From positions 1 to 13,180 of the forward strand of contig DLKM01000018.1 in the NCBI GenBank assembly GCA_002478945.1: a DNA stretch of 13,180 nucleotides, in the 5' to 3' direction. This document shows, one piece after another, positions 7,472 through 13,180 of the stretch. Within the stretch, counting starts at the first letter, position 1. Each line of letters opens with the position of its first letter. This DNA is from Christensenella sp. UBA7588 (GTDB lineage: Bacteria; Bacillota; Clostridia; Christensenellales; CAG-917). The position numbers were made by a program, and so were the translations under genes. The notes beneath the pieces are model-generated. The model ran no database searches and was not told where the DNA came from. It was given only the letters and a program-made list of their open reading frames with translations.

Positions 7472-9178
7472 ATGCAGGAAGAAAACACGGCGCAAAGCGT
7501 TTCTACGGTGTCGGCTCAACCCGAAGAAAAGCTCTCCAAACGCAATCTGTTTATGTTTGCGCTCGGCACGCTCGGCAGAGATTTTCTCTACAACTTTTTC
7601 AACGGGTATCTTTTGTCGTTCTGCGTTTTTACGAAAACGCTCAACGACGCACAGTTTTCTGCCATAACGGCAATTATCGTAGCGGCGCGCATTTTCGACG
7701 CTTTCAACGACCCCGTTATGGGCGGTATCGTCGAGAACACTCGCACCAAATGGGGTAAGTATAAGCCGTGGCAACTTATCGGATGCATTTTGACGGCAGG
7801 CGTTATCGTCGCGTTGTTTTCCGTTCCCGCGCAAGGGTGGGGATTTATCGGACTTCTTGCCGCAATGTATTTCTTGTTCTCCATAACTTATACGATGAAC
7901 GACATTTCGTATTGGGGAATGATGCCCACGCTTACCAGCGACCCGCACGACAGAGACAAACTTATGACGGTCACGCAAATATCCGTCGGTATCGGCGGCG
8001 GACTTGCAGGTATCGTCGTGCCTACTCTCGCAATGGGAGATAATCCTCTCGGCGGCAGCGCAAGCAACGCGTTTGCGATTATGTCGATATTTGCGGCAGT
8101 CCTTATGTGCGTATTTCAGTTGTTTACGATTTTCGGCGTCAAAGAAAAACCGTTGCCCAAAAACCTGTTGAAAACACCTCCGATGAAACTCAAAGATATG
8201 TTCAAGGTGCTTTTCAAAAACGACCAACTGTTGTGGTGCGCGCTCGTTTTGTTGCTGTTCAGCGTCGGCACAAACGTAGTCGGCGGCGGTCTCGGAATGA
8301 TGTATATCTATTTCGACAACGCATACAACGGCACGCTTTGGATGGTATTCGGTGTCGGCTGGGCAATTTGTTCCACCGTATTTACGCTCTTTTATCCGGG
8401 ACTTGCAAAAAAGTACGGCAGAGACAAACTCTTTTATTCGTGCGGTATCAGCATTATCGTAGGCTATGCGATTATGATGATATTCGGACTTACCGTTCCG
8501 AAAACCGAATTGTTCACGCTGTCAATCCCGTTCCTCAACTGGAATCTGACGATAACGCTTCGTTATCTGCTTATGTTCCTCGCCTATGCCGCGGCAGGTT
8601 GGGGCGGAGGATTGTATATGATTATGGTTATCAACATAACCAACACCGTCGAATACAACGAGTTCAAGACGGGCAAACGCGACGAAGGCTTGATTTTCGC
8701 ATTGCGTCCGTTTACGTCCAAACTCGCTTCGGCACTCTCGCAAGGTATGGTATCGCTTGTCTATATCATAGCCAGAGTTTTGCCGTACACCAACAGACTT
8801 ACGGAAATCGACAGAAATCTGAGTTCGGAAACGCCGGAGCAGGTCGTTGCCGCGGTTCAAGCCGACAACCCGAGCGGAATCAAAATATTGCTTATCTGCA
8901 CCTGTGTGATTCCTATAGTTTTCCTTGCAGTCGCGCTCATCGTTTACAAGAAGAAATGCGTGCTTAACGAGGCAAGAATGGCGGAAATAACCGAAGAAAT
9001 CAAGCGCAGAAAGGCACTCGAGCTTGAAGAAACGGTCGCCGACGAGGAAATCGAAACCGAGTGTATCGAAGAACTCGTCGCAAACGACGAGCTTGCAGAG
9101 GACGAAATCCTGACGGACGAAGCGATAGCAGCCGCGTCCGACAACGAGGACGAAATTCAAAGCGATATAGGCGAATAA
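7472..9178 (+). CDS. GPH-family sugar:cation symporter (MFS) with acidic C-terminal tail
   Basis: A 568-residue membrane transporter of the glycoside-pentoside-hexuronide:cation symporter family, within the major facilitator superfamily. These import glycosides, pentoses or hexuronides with Na+ or H+. The N-terminal mark DAFNDPVMGGIVENTRTKWG (from residue 76), followed by KYKPW, is the family's conserved loop after helix 2. About twelve hydrophobic segments fill residues 25-500. The substrate cannot be told from sequence, and no glycosidase is next to it. Family members usually have 450-500 residues; here a tail of about 55 residues, very rich in Glu and Asp (for example ELVANDELAEDEILTDE), follows the last helix and must lie in the cytoplasm. 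A strong AAGGGG site 7 bases before the ATG fixes the start. It is transcribed alone and ends at a shared terminator. Confidence 0.92.
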   Translation: MQEENTAQSVSTVSAQPEEKLSKRNLFMFALGTLGRDFLYNFFNGYLLSFCVFTKTLNDAQFSAITAIIVAARIFDAFNDPVMGGIVENTRTKWGKYKPWQLIGCILTAGVIVALFSVPAQGWGFIGLLAAMYFLFSITYTMNDISYWGMMPTLTSDPHDRDKLMTVTQISVGIGGGLAGIVVPTLAMGDNPLGGSASNAFAIMSIFAAVLMCVFQLFTIFGVKEKPLPKNLLKTPPMKLKDMFKVLFKNDQLLWCALVLLLFSVGTNVVGGGLGMMYIYFDNAYNGTLWMVFGVGWAICSTVFTLFYPGLAKKYGRDKLFYSCGISIIVGYAIMMIFGLTVPKTELFTLSIPFLNWNLTITLRYLLMFLAYAAAGWGGGLYMIMVINITNTVEYNEFKTGKRDEGLIFALRPFTSKLASALSQGMVSLVYIIARVLPYTNRLTEIDRNLSSETPEQVVAAVQADNPSGIKILLICTCVIPIVFLAVALIVYKKKCVLNEARMAEITEEIKRRKALELEETVADEEIETECIEELVANDELAEDEILTDEAIAAASDNEDEIQSDIGE

Positions 9179-9231
9179 CGCTCGTTTCCCGAGATATACG
9201 AACTTAAAGCAAAACGATACGTTTTGATATT

Positions 9232-9263
9232 AAAAAGACAACCGATTCGGTTGTCTTTTTTTT
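9232..9263. terminator. Shared bidirectional terminator
   Basis: A 13-base perfect stem (AAAGACAACCG / CGGTTGTCTTT core, loop ATT) with a T run on one side and an A run on the other. It ends the symporter transcript and the convergent nucleoside phosphorylase transcript. The stop codon of the minus gene (9262-9264) overlaps the end of the T run. Confidence 0.93.
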
Positions 9264-10023
9264 AGATTTCGGTTGCAATCGTCAAAGCGATGTCAAATGT
9301 TTCTTTTTGAATGTCGTGTTCCGTCTCTCCGCCGAGATTTGCTTTGTCCCACAGTTCTCCGTCCAACAGGTCTGCGGGGAAGAAGAAAGTATATAATTCA
9401 AATCCGCAATAATCGCATAACGCTTGCAAACCCGCAGATTCCATTTCGACAGAAATACAGCCGTCGTTTTTGCGTTGTTGCGCTTTGTTTTGCGTTTCCA
9501 TATATATTGCGTCGGTTGTCCAAGATTTTCCGACGACGTACGGAAAATTGTGCTTTTTGAAAATCTCCGCAACTCTGTCGCAATTCTTTATTTTGACGTA
9601 ATCGGACGGAGCCATATAGTGATATGAAAGACCTTCGTCACGATAAGAGCAGGAGGGAACAATCAATCTTCCGCTGCATTTTGCGTTGTCAAGCACTCCG
9701 CACGAGCCGTATACGATGAATTTTGTCGCACCCGAAACGTGATGCGCCTCATACATTACAGTTGCCGCAACCGCCGAGCCGATAGGACTCATATAGAACA
9801 GCAGTTTTTTGCCGTTTACCTCAAAAAGATATATCTCGATATGTCCGTTTGCCGTTCCCGAGTGACCTATGCTTTTCCCGTTGTATTTTTGCAAAAACAT
9901 ATCCAGAACGTGCTTTGAAAACGACACGATGCAAACGTCGGCAAAAAACTTCTTTTCGCCGTAAAATGCGCCTATGTCAACCAAAGGCTTTGATGTGTTG
10001 TCAAATGCGTCGATTATGCTCAT
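9262..10023 (-). CDS. Nucleoside phosphorylase (PNP/UDP family)
   Basis: A 253-residue enzyme of the PNP/UDP phosphorylase family, which splits a nucleoside with phosphate into base and pentose-1-phosphate in the cytoplasm. Family marks are the GSA segment (SPIGSAVAATVMYE), the central VYGSCGVL that corresponds to the usual GTCGG turn, TTDAIYMET (about 170-178), and VEMESAG (192-198), whose Glu binds the ribose. Asp and Leu of ADLLDGELWD match the late catalytic Asp region of uridine phosphorylases. Whether it uses purines or uridine is not clear. The ATG at 10023 is chosen over 10056 because GAGGT (10030-10034) lies 6 bases before it and the earlier start would overlap the previous gene. It is the last gene of the minus run, 29 bases after the DUF4304-like gene and with the deaminase gene one further upstream. 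Confidence 0.85.
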   Translation of the reverse strand: MSIIDAFDNTSKPLVDIGAFYGEKKFFADVCIVSFSKHVLDMFLQKYNGKSIGHSGTANGHIEIYLFEVNGKKLLFYMSPIGSAVAATVMYEAHHVSGATKFIVYGSCGVLDNAKCSGRLIVPSCSYRDEGLSYHYMAPSDYVKIKNCDRVAEIFKKHNFPYVVGKSWTTDAIYMETQNKAQQRKNDGCISVEMESAGLQALCDYCGFELYTFFFPADLLDGELWDKANLGGETEHDIQKETFDIALTIATEI

Positions 10024-10052
10024 TTTGTTACCTCGTAGAATATAAATCCAAA

Positions 10053-10700
10053 TCAAATATCATACGCCGCAGAAACGGGCATTTTTCTCATTGACGATTT
10101 CCCGTGCCACATTTTCCTTGCAGTCTTGATATTTGAGGTCAAATATTCTTTGCTTAAATGTTTATAGTCGATTTGCTCTGTCGTATTCCGTTCTTTATGA
10201 TAGTTTTCATAATAGAATTTTGCCGATTCTTTATCGTTGTTCATTATGCAAATATTTGCAACATCGAGACCGAATCTCGCGAATTTGTTATCGCTAAACT
10301 TTTCTATATATGATTGCATCCATTCTTTGGCAAATGCTATGCTTCTTAATTTTCTGTAAAATTCTATTTCCTGTTTAGCTACACTTGCCAACTCTATTAT
10401 TTCGTTTCTAAATTGAGTTTCATTTTCATATTCTACGAATTTGCCGTATCTAGCGGCAATTTGACGTGGAAAAGCAAAGTATAAAACGTTTGATTGATTA
10501 TTGTTCCATAAAAATGTCAAACCGATATTCAGATATGTTCCTTTGCTCCAGTTGGACGACTGAAACTCTATTACGGTAAAAAAATAATCATTATCATCTA
10601 AATAAACTCTTGATGCCCCTTTTTGGAAAACACCAATAGGAATTAAAATTTCATCACAAACCCGTTTTATGATTTTTGAATGAATATTTTTATCTTCCAT
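10053..10700 (-). CDS. DUF4304-like protein, AT-rich
   Basis: A 215-residue protein whose first half resembles DUF4304: a start of GVFQKGASRVYLDDNDYFF, then IEFQSSNWSKGTYLNIGLTF (about 44-63), matching the family's 'Q.S.w....f.iN.Gi' block as I remember it. The second half is helical with many charged and aromatic residues and no known motif. The function of DUF4304 is unknown. An AAAGGA site lies about 10 bases before the ATG. Two sample 60-base lines here are 30 and 37 percent G+C, against 53 percent in a uvrB line and 48 percent in the next gene, so the gene probably came from elsewhere. It lies between cytidine deaminase and nucleoside phosphorylase, with its own promoter and a hairpin ahead of it. 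The family call is from memory. Confidence 0.7.
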   Translation of the reverse strand: MEDKNIHSKIIKRVCDEILIPIGVFQKGASRVYLDDNDYFFTVIEFQSSNWSKGTYLNIGLTFLWNNNQSNVLYFAFPRQIAARYGKFVEYENETQFRNEIIELASVAKQEIEFYRKLRSIAFAKEWMQSYIEKFSDNKFARFGLDVANICIMNNDKESAKFYYENYHKERNTTEQIDYKHLSKEYLTSNIKTARKMWHGKSSMRKMPVSAAYDI

Positions 10701-10750
10701 AGTATAACCGTCCTTTGGCTGTTAATGCTTGCATTCTGTGATTTATAGTA

Positions 10751-10778
10751 ATATTACATATCATATCTGCATTTTCAA
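10751..10778 (-). promoter_or_regulatory. Promoter of the DUF4304-like gene
   Basis: On the minus strand TTGAAA (10773-10778) and TAATAT (10751-10756) are spaced by 16 bases, about 50 bases ahead of the ATG at 10700. The -35 overlaps one arm of the inverted repeat at 10767-10794. Confidence 0.5.
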
Positions 10779-10794
10779 GCCCTCGAAAATGCAG
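10767..10794. repeat. Perfect 10-base inverted repeat
   Basis: CTGCATTTTC (10767-10776) and GAAAATGCAG (10785-10794) pair perfectly around an 8-base loop. It lies between the deaminase stop and the next gene. No T tract follows on either strand, so it is not a typical intrinsic terminator. It may be a decayed terminator, an RNA-stability hairpin or a binding site over the promoter. Confidence 0.6.
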
Positions 10795-10822
10795 TCATAC
10801 GATAGAACCGTTTTGAACGATT

Positions 10823-11245
10823 TTATTCTTTGGCGAATTCTTTGCCCCACCAATTCGGCAGCAGTTCTTTGAGGGTAACGGTCGTTCTGCTTTCATAATC
10901 CGCCATAATTTCCATATTTTCATTATCTTTGTTGAGTTGATACAGAAATTCGCGGCACGCACCGCAGGGCATTCCGCTGCCTCCGCCAAACGGTGCTTTG
11001 TCGCGAAATGCAATCATCCGCTTTATTTTTGTCTGACCGCTGCTTGCATACATATTCAATGCGGCAACGCGTTCCGCACACAGGTTCATAACGCCGCTAC
11101 ACGACTCAATGCAAAAACCTGTATAGATTGTCCCGTCCTCGCTTTCCAAAGCACACACGACGTGATGCGCTTGAATAAACGGGCTTATGTCCTCGGGGCG
11201 GTATTCTTTTTTGGCTCTATCGTAGAGCTTTTCCCATATATCCAT
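10823..11245 (-). CDS. cdd: Cytidine deaminase
   Basis: A 140-residue zinc enzyme that turns cytidine or deoxycytidine into uridine or deoxyuridine in pyrimidine salvage. The active-site motif CAERVAALN gives the first zinc ligand Cys56 and catalytic Glu58; PCGACRE supplies Cys94 and Cys97. The length fits the homotetrameric class. The segment HHVVCALESEDGTIYTGFCI is typical of Clostridia-type members. A related possibility is blasticidin-type deaminase, which shares the fold, but the motifs fit cytidine deaminase better. GGAGA lies 5 bases before the ATG, fixing the start. It is the middle gene of the minus run, 58 bases after the isochorismatase-like gene; the nucleoside phosphorylase two genes downstream could act on its product. 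Confidence 0.92.
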   Translation of the reverse strand: MDIWEKLYDRAKKEYRPEDISPFIQAHHVVCALESEDGTIYTGFCIESCSGVMNLCAERVAALNMYASSGQTKIKRMIAFRDKAPFGGGSGMPCGACREFLYQLNKDNENMEIMADYESRTTVTLKELLPNWWGKEFAKE

Positions 11246-11303
11246 ATCATTCTCCTACGTTAATATAAACTTATCGTATCGGGAGCGTTTCGTCAATATA
11301 ATT

Positions 11304-11798
11304 TTACTTTTTTGCGATTTCACAAAGCGGCGCGACGTGGCAGCCTTTGCTCTCATAATACGCAAGCATTTCGGGAAGTTTGGTTTTGTCGTAGCTTGTT
11401 ATGCAATCGGAAAGAACGTGGACGGTGTAGCCCTCTTTTGCCATATTGAAACAAGTAGATTTGACGCACGCCGTTGCGTCTGCGCCTGCGATATAAAACT
11501 CCGTGATGCCGTTCGTATTTATAAAAGCGGCAAATTCCTCGCTCGTGAGTGCATTGCTCTTTGTCTTTACAAAAATATTGTCGGATACGGTTTTCAATTC
11601 CGAAACCAATTCCGCGCCACGCGTGCCGCTCTTGAACGTCCTTGTGCCGGGGGAGAGGTTGTTTTGCTTGATGTATACGACTTGCATACCTTTTCCGATT
11701 GCAAAGTCTATCGCTTGATTGACGTTGTCTATGATGTCCTTGTAATTTTTGGTTATATCGTTTTGAAGGTCGATAACGACCAATGCGCAGTTTTTCAT
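11304..11798 (-). CDS. Isochorismatase-family cysteine hydrolase
   Basis: A 164-residue member of the isochorismatase-like hydrolase superfamily, which includes nicotinamidases and other amide or imide hydrolases. The triad is visible: Asp10 in VVIDLQND, Lys78 in FVKTKSNAL and nucleophile Cys111 in GADATACVKSTCFNMAKEG. The later VHVLSDCITSYD is also typical. Nothing marks it as nicotinamidase specifically: the usual metal-binding histidines of PncA are not seen. The substrate is unknown. GAGGAG (11809-11814) stands 10 bases before the ATG at 11798; the in-frame ATG at 11846 has no such site and would add a basic stretch foreign to the family, so the shorter start is chosen. It lies between a GNAT gene and cdd on the same strand. 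Confidence 0.9.
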   Translation of the reverse strand: MKNCALVVIDLQNDITKNYKDIIDNVNQAIDFAIGKGMQVVYIKQNNLSPGTRTFKSGTRGAELVSELKTVSDNIFVKTKSNALTSEEFAAFINTNGITEFYIAGADATACVKSTCFNMAKEGYTVHVLSDCITSYDKTKLPEMLAYYESKGCHVAPLCEIAKK

Positions 11799-11876
11799 TT
11801 TGCGTTTTCTCCTCGTTCGGTTTACATAAAATTGTGCGGCACGCACCGATGACTATCCGCCGCATTTCGTTTGTAT

Positions 11877-12437
11877 TTACAGAGCGGTCGTTTCAGATTT
11901 ATCCGCATTCGCATCGGGCAATTTCATTCCCATCTCGATTCGCACCTCGTGTCGCTCGGGGTCGGCGTTTGAATACGAATATAAATCGAATCCGATTATG
12001 TCAAATCCGTGCTTTTTGTAAAACCCGATTGCTCGTTCGTTGCAAGATTGAGTCTCGAGAACCACCATCCGCGCGTCGAAGGACTTTGCGATTTGTATTA
12101 TAGCGTTCAAAAGGCTCGCGCCGATGCCGTTGTTTCGTTTTTCGTTGTCAAATACGCAGATATTGCTTATGCGAAAACGTTTGTTCCAACTTTCATAGGA
12201 ACCTTCGACGAATCCTATCAGTTGCTCGTCCTCGAATGCGCCGAATGCAACGGGATTTTCAAGCCATTTGCCGAAAAACTCGTCGTCAAAGGCTTTTTCG
12301 ATAATCTTTCCGAACGGCGTGTACGTTATCGAGAAACCGTTTTCGTCAGGACGTATGTCGTAATAGCCGCTTGTTTTATAACGTGCCGTAAACTTTTTTC
12401 CGATATACTCGTTTTGTTCAAGTCGTTTGATTGTCAT
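11877..12437 (-). CDS. GNAT-family N-acetyltransferase
   Basis: A 186-residue acetyl-CoA-dependent acetyltransferase. The acetyl-CoA loop is seen as KRNNGIGASLL (Arg101, Gly104, Gly106), preceded by the strand ISNICVF, and the late motif NERAIGFYKKHGFDIIG is the usual motif B. The N-part, with FGAFEDEQLIGFVEGSYESW, is laid out like streptothricin acetyltransferase (SatA) relatives, which could mean antibiotic or amine acetylation, but the actual substrate is not shown. AGGA is about 8 bases before the ATG. It has a clear promoter and is the first gene of the minus run; 78 bases separate it from the isochorismatase-like gene, so the downstream genes may be co-transcribed with it. Confidence 0.9.
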   Translation of the reverse strand: MTIKRLEQNEYIGKKFTARYKTSGYYDIRPDENGFSITYTPFGKIIEKAFDDEFFGKWLENPVAFGAFEDEQLIGFVEGSYESWNKRFRISNICVFDNEKRNNGIGASLLNAIIQIAKSFDARMVVLETQSCNERAIGFYKKHGFDIIGFDLYSYSNADPERHEVRIEMGMKLPDANADKSETTAL

Positions 12438-12469
12438 AACGTTTTTCCTAAAACCTGATTTGTCGGGTT

Positions 12470-12498
12470 ATTATGACATAATTTTTCCGAACTGTAAA
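12470..12498 (-). promoter_or_regulatory. Promoter of the GNAT gene
   Basis: TTTACA (12493-12498), a 17-base spacer and CATAAT (12470-12475) on the minus strand, about 33 bases before the ATG at 12437. A good match, probably also serving the downstream minus-strand genes. Confidence 0.7.
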
Positions 12499-12565
12499 TA
12501 CAAAAATCGCTATTAAAAATGAAACATTTAGTCCGCAGTAAATTGTCGTTAGTTTATATCTAACG

Positions 12566-12591
12566 AAAAAAGACGACATACTTGCCGTCTT
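12566..12591 (-). terminator. Terminator downstream of the duplicated tRNA end
   Basis: On the minus strand a 9-pair stem (AAGACGGCA / TGTCGTCTT, one G-U pair) with loop AGTA is followed by six Ts. The plus-strand copy is also followed by a T-rich stretch. A second hairpin, CGTTAG (12547-12552) with CTAACG (12560-12565), lies next to it. It closes the short segment behind tRNA-Leu although the tRNA already has its own terminator. Confidence 0.75.
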
Positions 12592-12597
12592 AATTTT

Positions 12598-12611
12598 TTG
12601 GTACGGATGAC
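12598..12611. repeat. Direct repeat of the tRNA-Leu 3' end (distal copy)
   Basis: TTGGTACGGATGAC here is identical to 12739-12752, which is the CCA end, discriminator, acceptor 3' strand and last T-stem bases of tRNA-Leu. The match ends outside these 14 bases. The copies are 141 bases apart in the same orientation, as in attL/attR pairs of tRNA-targeted elements. No integrase is in the window. Confidence 0.75.
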
Positions 12612-12708
12612 CACGAGCAAAGGAGGAGCCAAGCACGAAGTATTTGGCAAAACCGTGCGAAGGGGACGAGCCACCAACGGCGCAACAATGTTGCGTTTCG
12701 TGACAACG
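12612..12708. other. Segment between tRNA-Leu and its duplicated end
   Basis: This stretch lies in the 302-base gap between GNAT and tRNA-Leu and holds no credible gene. It contains short inverted repeats: CGCAACAATGTTGCG (12681-12695), TTCGT..ACGAA, and GCACG..CGTGC. Open frames crossing it are extensions of tRNA sequence. Function unknown. Confidence 0.4.
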
Positions 12709-12735
12709 AAAAAATGCGATGTACAACATCGCATT
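12709..12735 (-). terminator. Terminator of tRNA-Leu
   Basis: On the minus strand a 10-pair perfect stem (AATGCGATGT / ACATCGCATT, loop TGT) is followed by six Ts, starting 5 bases after the CCA end. Confidence 0.92.
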
Positions 12736-12739
12736 CCGT

Positions 12740-12822
12740 TGGTACGGATGACAGGACTTGAACCTGCACGCTCTCGCACTAGAACCTAAATCTAGCGTGT
12801 CTGCCAATTTCACCACATCCGC
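12740..12822 (-). tRNA. tRNA-Leu(UAG)
   Basis: The minus-strand cloverleaf starts GCGGATGTGGTGAAATTGG. The acceptor 5' strand pairs with CATCCGT, with a G-U pair at the end. The anticodon stem CTAGA/TCTAG holds loop TTTAGGT with anticodon UAG, reading CUA leucine codons. A long variable arm, as expected for leucine, and the T arm with GGTTCAAGTCC are visible. CCA is encoded. Its own promoter and terminator show that it is transcribed singly. Confidence 0.96.
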
Positions 12823-12833
12823 AAAACATTCAT

Positions 12834-12861
12834 ATTATATCACAAAAATCGGTTATGTAAA
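12834..12861 (-). promoter_or_regulatory. Promoter of tRNA-Leu
   Basis: TTTACA (12856-12861), 16 bases, and a perfect TATAAT (12834-12839) on the minus strand, about 12 bases before the 5' end of the tRNA. Confidence 0.85.
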
Positions 12862-12912
12862 GTTGCTTTGGAGATTCGGTAAACATTTTTTAATTTTTCT
12901 ATCTAAAAATTG

Positions 12913-12941
12913 TTGCATTTTGCCGATTATTTTGGTATAGT
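12913..12941 (+). promoter_or_regulatory. Promoter of the tRNA-Gly/tRNA-Lys transcript
   Basis: TTGCAT (12913-12918), a 17-base spacer and TATAGT (12936-12941), 11 bases before the tRNA-Gly 5' end. It is divergent from the tRNA-Leu promoter. Confidence 0.75.
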
Positions 12942-12952
12942 AACTGTTGCTT

Positions 12953-13027
12953 GCGGGAGTGACTCAGTGGTAGAGTGTCACCTTGCCAAGGTGAAAGTCG
13001 CGGGTCCGAATCCCGTCTCCCGCTCCA
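12953..13027 (+). tRNA. tRNA-Gly(GCC)
   Basis: Acceptor GCGGGAG pairs with CTCCCGC, followed by T and encoded CCA. The D arm is GACTCAGTGGTAGAGTGTC; the anticodon loop TTGCCAA carries GCC between stems TCACC and GGTGA, reading GGC/GGU. The T arm is GCGGGTCCGAATCCCGT. Length 75 with CCA. Confidence 0.97.
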
Positions 13028-13040
13028 CGCGTAAGCGAAA

Positions 13041-13062
13041 GGACACGTTGAAAAACGTGTCC
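13041..13062 (+). repeat. GAAA-capped hairpin in the tRNA spacer
   Basis: GGACACGTT (13041-13049) and AACGTGTCC (13054-13062) form a perfect 9-pair stem with a GAAA (GNRA) tetraloop. No T tract follows, so it is not an intrinsic terminator. It may be a processing or stability element. Confidence 0.6.
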
Positions 13063-13064
13063 GA

Positions 13065-13115
13065 CATATCGAAAAGCGACAATGACCGCAAAAGCGTATT
13101 TGTCGCAATGATATG
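13065..13115 (+). repeat. Nested stem directly before tRNA-Lys
   Basis: CATATC (13065-13070) pairs with GATATG (13110-13115), enclosing GCGACAA (13076-13082) with TTGTCGC (13100-13106), and an inner CGC-AAAA-GCG. The three stems are separated by short unpaired stretches. The last paired base is also the first base of tRNA-Lys. Confidence 0.5.
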
Positions 13116-13180
13116 CGTCCTTAGCTCAGTTGGTAGAGCAACTGACTCTTAATCAGTGGGTCCAGGGTTCGAGTCCCTGA
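13115..13180 (+). tRNA. tRNA-Lys(CUU), cut by the window end
   Basis: The 5' strand GCGTCCT, D arm AGCTCAGTTGGTAGAGC, anticodon stem ACTGA/TCAGT with loop CTCTTAA (anticodon CUU, reading AAG) and T arm CAGGGTTCGAGTCCCTG are seen. The 3' acceptor strand lies past the window. Probably on one transcript with tRNA-Gly, 87 bases downstream of it. Confidence 0.95.

Noticed and set aside
7433..8967. Frames of 264 and 286 codons on both strands inside the symporter gene
   Set aside because: Arg- and His-rich shadow translations of a clear membrane protein.
11830..11860. GTGCG-GCA-CGCAC hairpin between GNAT and the isochorismatase-like gene
   Set aside because: Short stem with a 3-base loop and no T tract; not convincing as a terminator, so the genes may still be co-transcribed.
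12448..12816. A 122-codon minus-strand frame beginning MVKLADTLDLGSSARACR
   Set aside because: This is the familiar false translation of a tRNA-Leu gene continuing into the spacer.
12910..13152. Plus-strand frame across tRNA-Gly and into tRNA-Lys
   Set aside because: It is a translation of tRNA genes, not a protein gene.
1..13180. CRISPR array, transposon or prophage
   Set aside because: No regularly spaced repeats, transposase, integrase or phage structural genes were seen on either strand.

Overview
The window looks like chromosome from a Gram-positive, Clostridia-like Bacillota, probably an uncultured gut lineage. This is inferred from the sigma-A type promoters, the purine-rich Shine-Dalgarno sites, the tRNA genes that encode CCA, the Ig-like surface-protein tail and the overall feel of the housekeeping proteins. 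No 16S gene or other firm taxonomic marker is present. Base composition is moderate in most genes (about half G+C in uvrB lines I counted) but drops to roughly a third in one gene near 10.4 kb.

Layout, left to right. Positions 2-298 hold the 3' end of an Ig-like-domain surface protein, closed by a strong terminator that also serves a convergent short DUF1835-like gene (416-811, minus). From 1054 to 6754 runs a plus-strand operon of four genes: two small related proteins with a winged-helix-like domain and a C-terminal membrane anchor, then uvrB and uvrA of nucleotide excision repair, ended by a terminator. Next come a small two-helix membrane protein (6960-7184), a possible 51-residue ORF, and a GPH-family sugar/cation symporter (7472-9178) with an unusual acidic tail.

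From 12437 back to 9262 the minus strand carries five accessory genes in one direction: a GNAT acetyltransferase, an isochorismatase-family hydrolase, a cytidine deaminase, an AT-rich DUF4304-like protein and a nucleoside phosphorylase. The deaminase and phosphorylase suggest nucleoside salvage or detoxification; the others fit small-molecule modification. The symporter and this run converge on one shared terminator at 9232-9263.

The right end is a tRNA region: tRNA-Leu(UAG) on the minus strand, then divergent tRNA-Gly(GCC) and tRNA-Lys(CUU) on the plus strand, the last cut by the window end. A 14-base copy of the 3' end of tRNA-Leu lies 141 bases downstream of it, bounding a short segment with terminators, which resembles the scar of a tRNA-targeted insertion. 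The least explained parts are the paired membrane-anchored winged-helix proteins ahead of uvrBA and this tRNA-Leu segment. I found no CRISPR array, transposase, integrase gene or phage gene.
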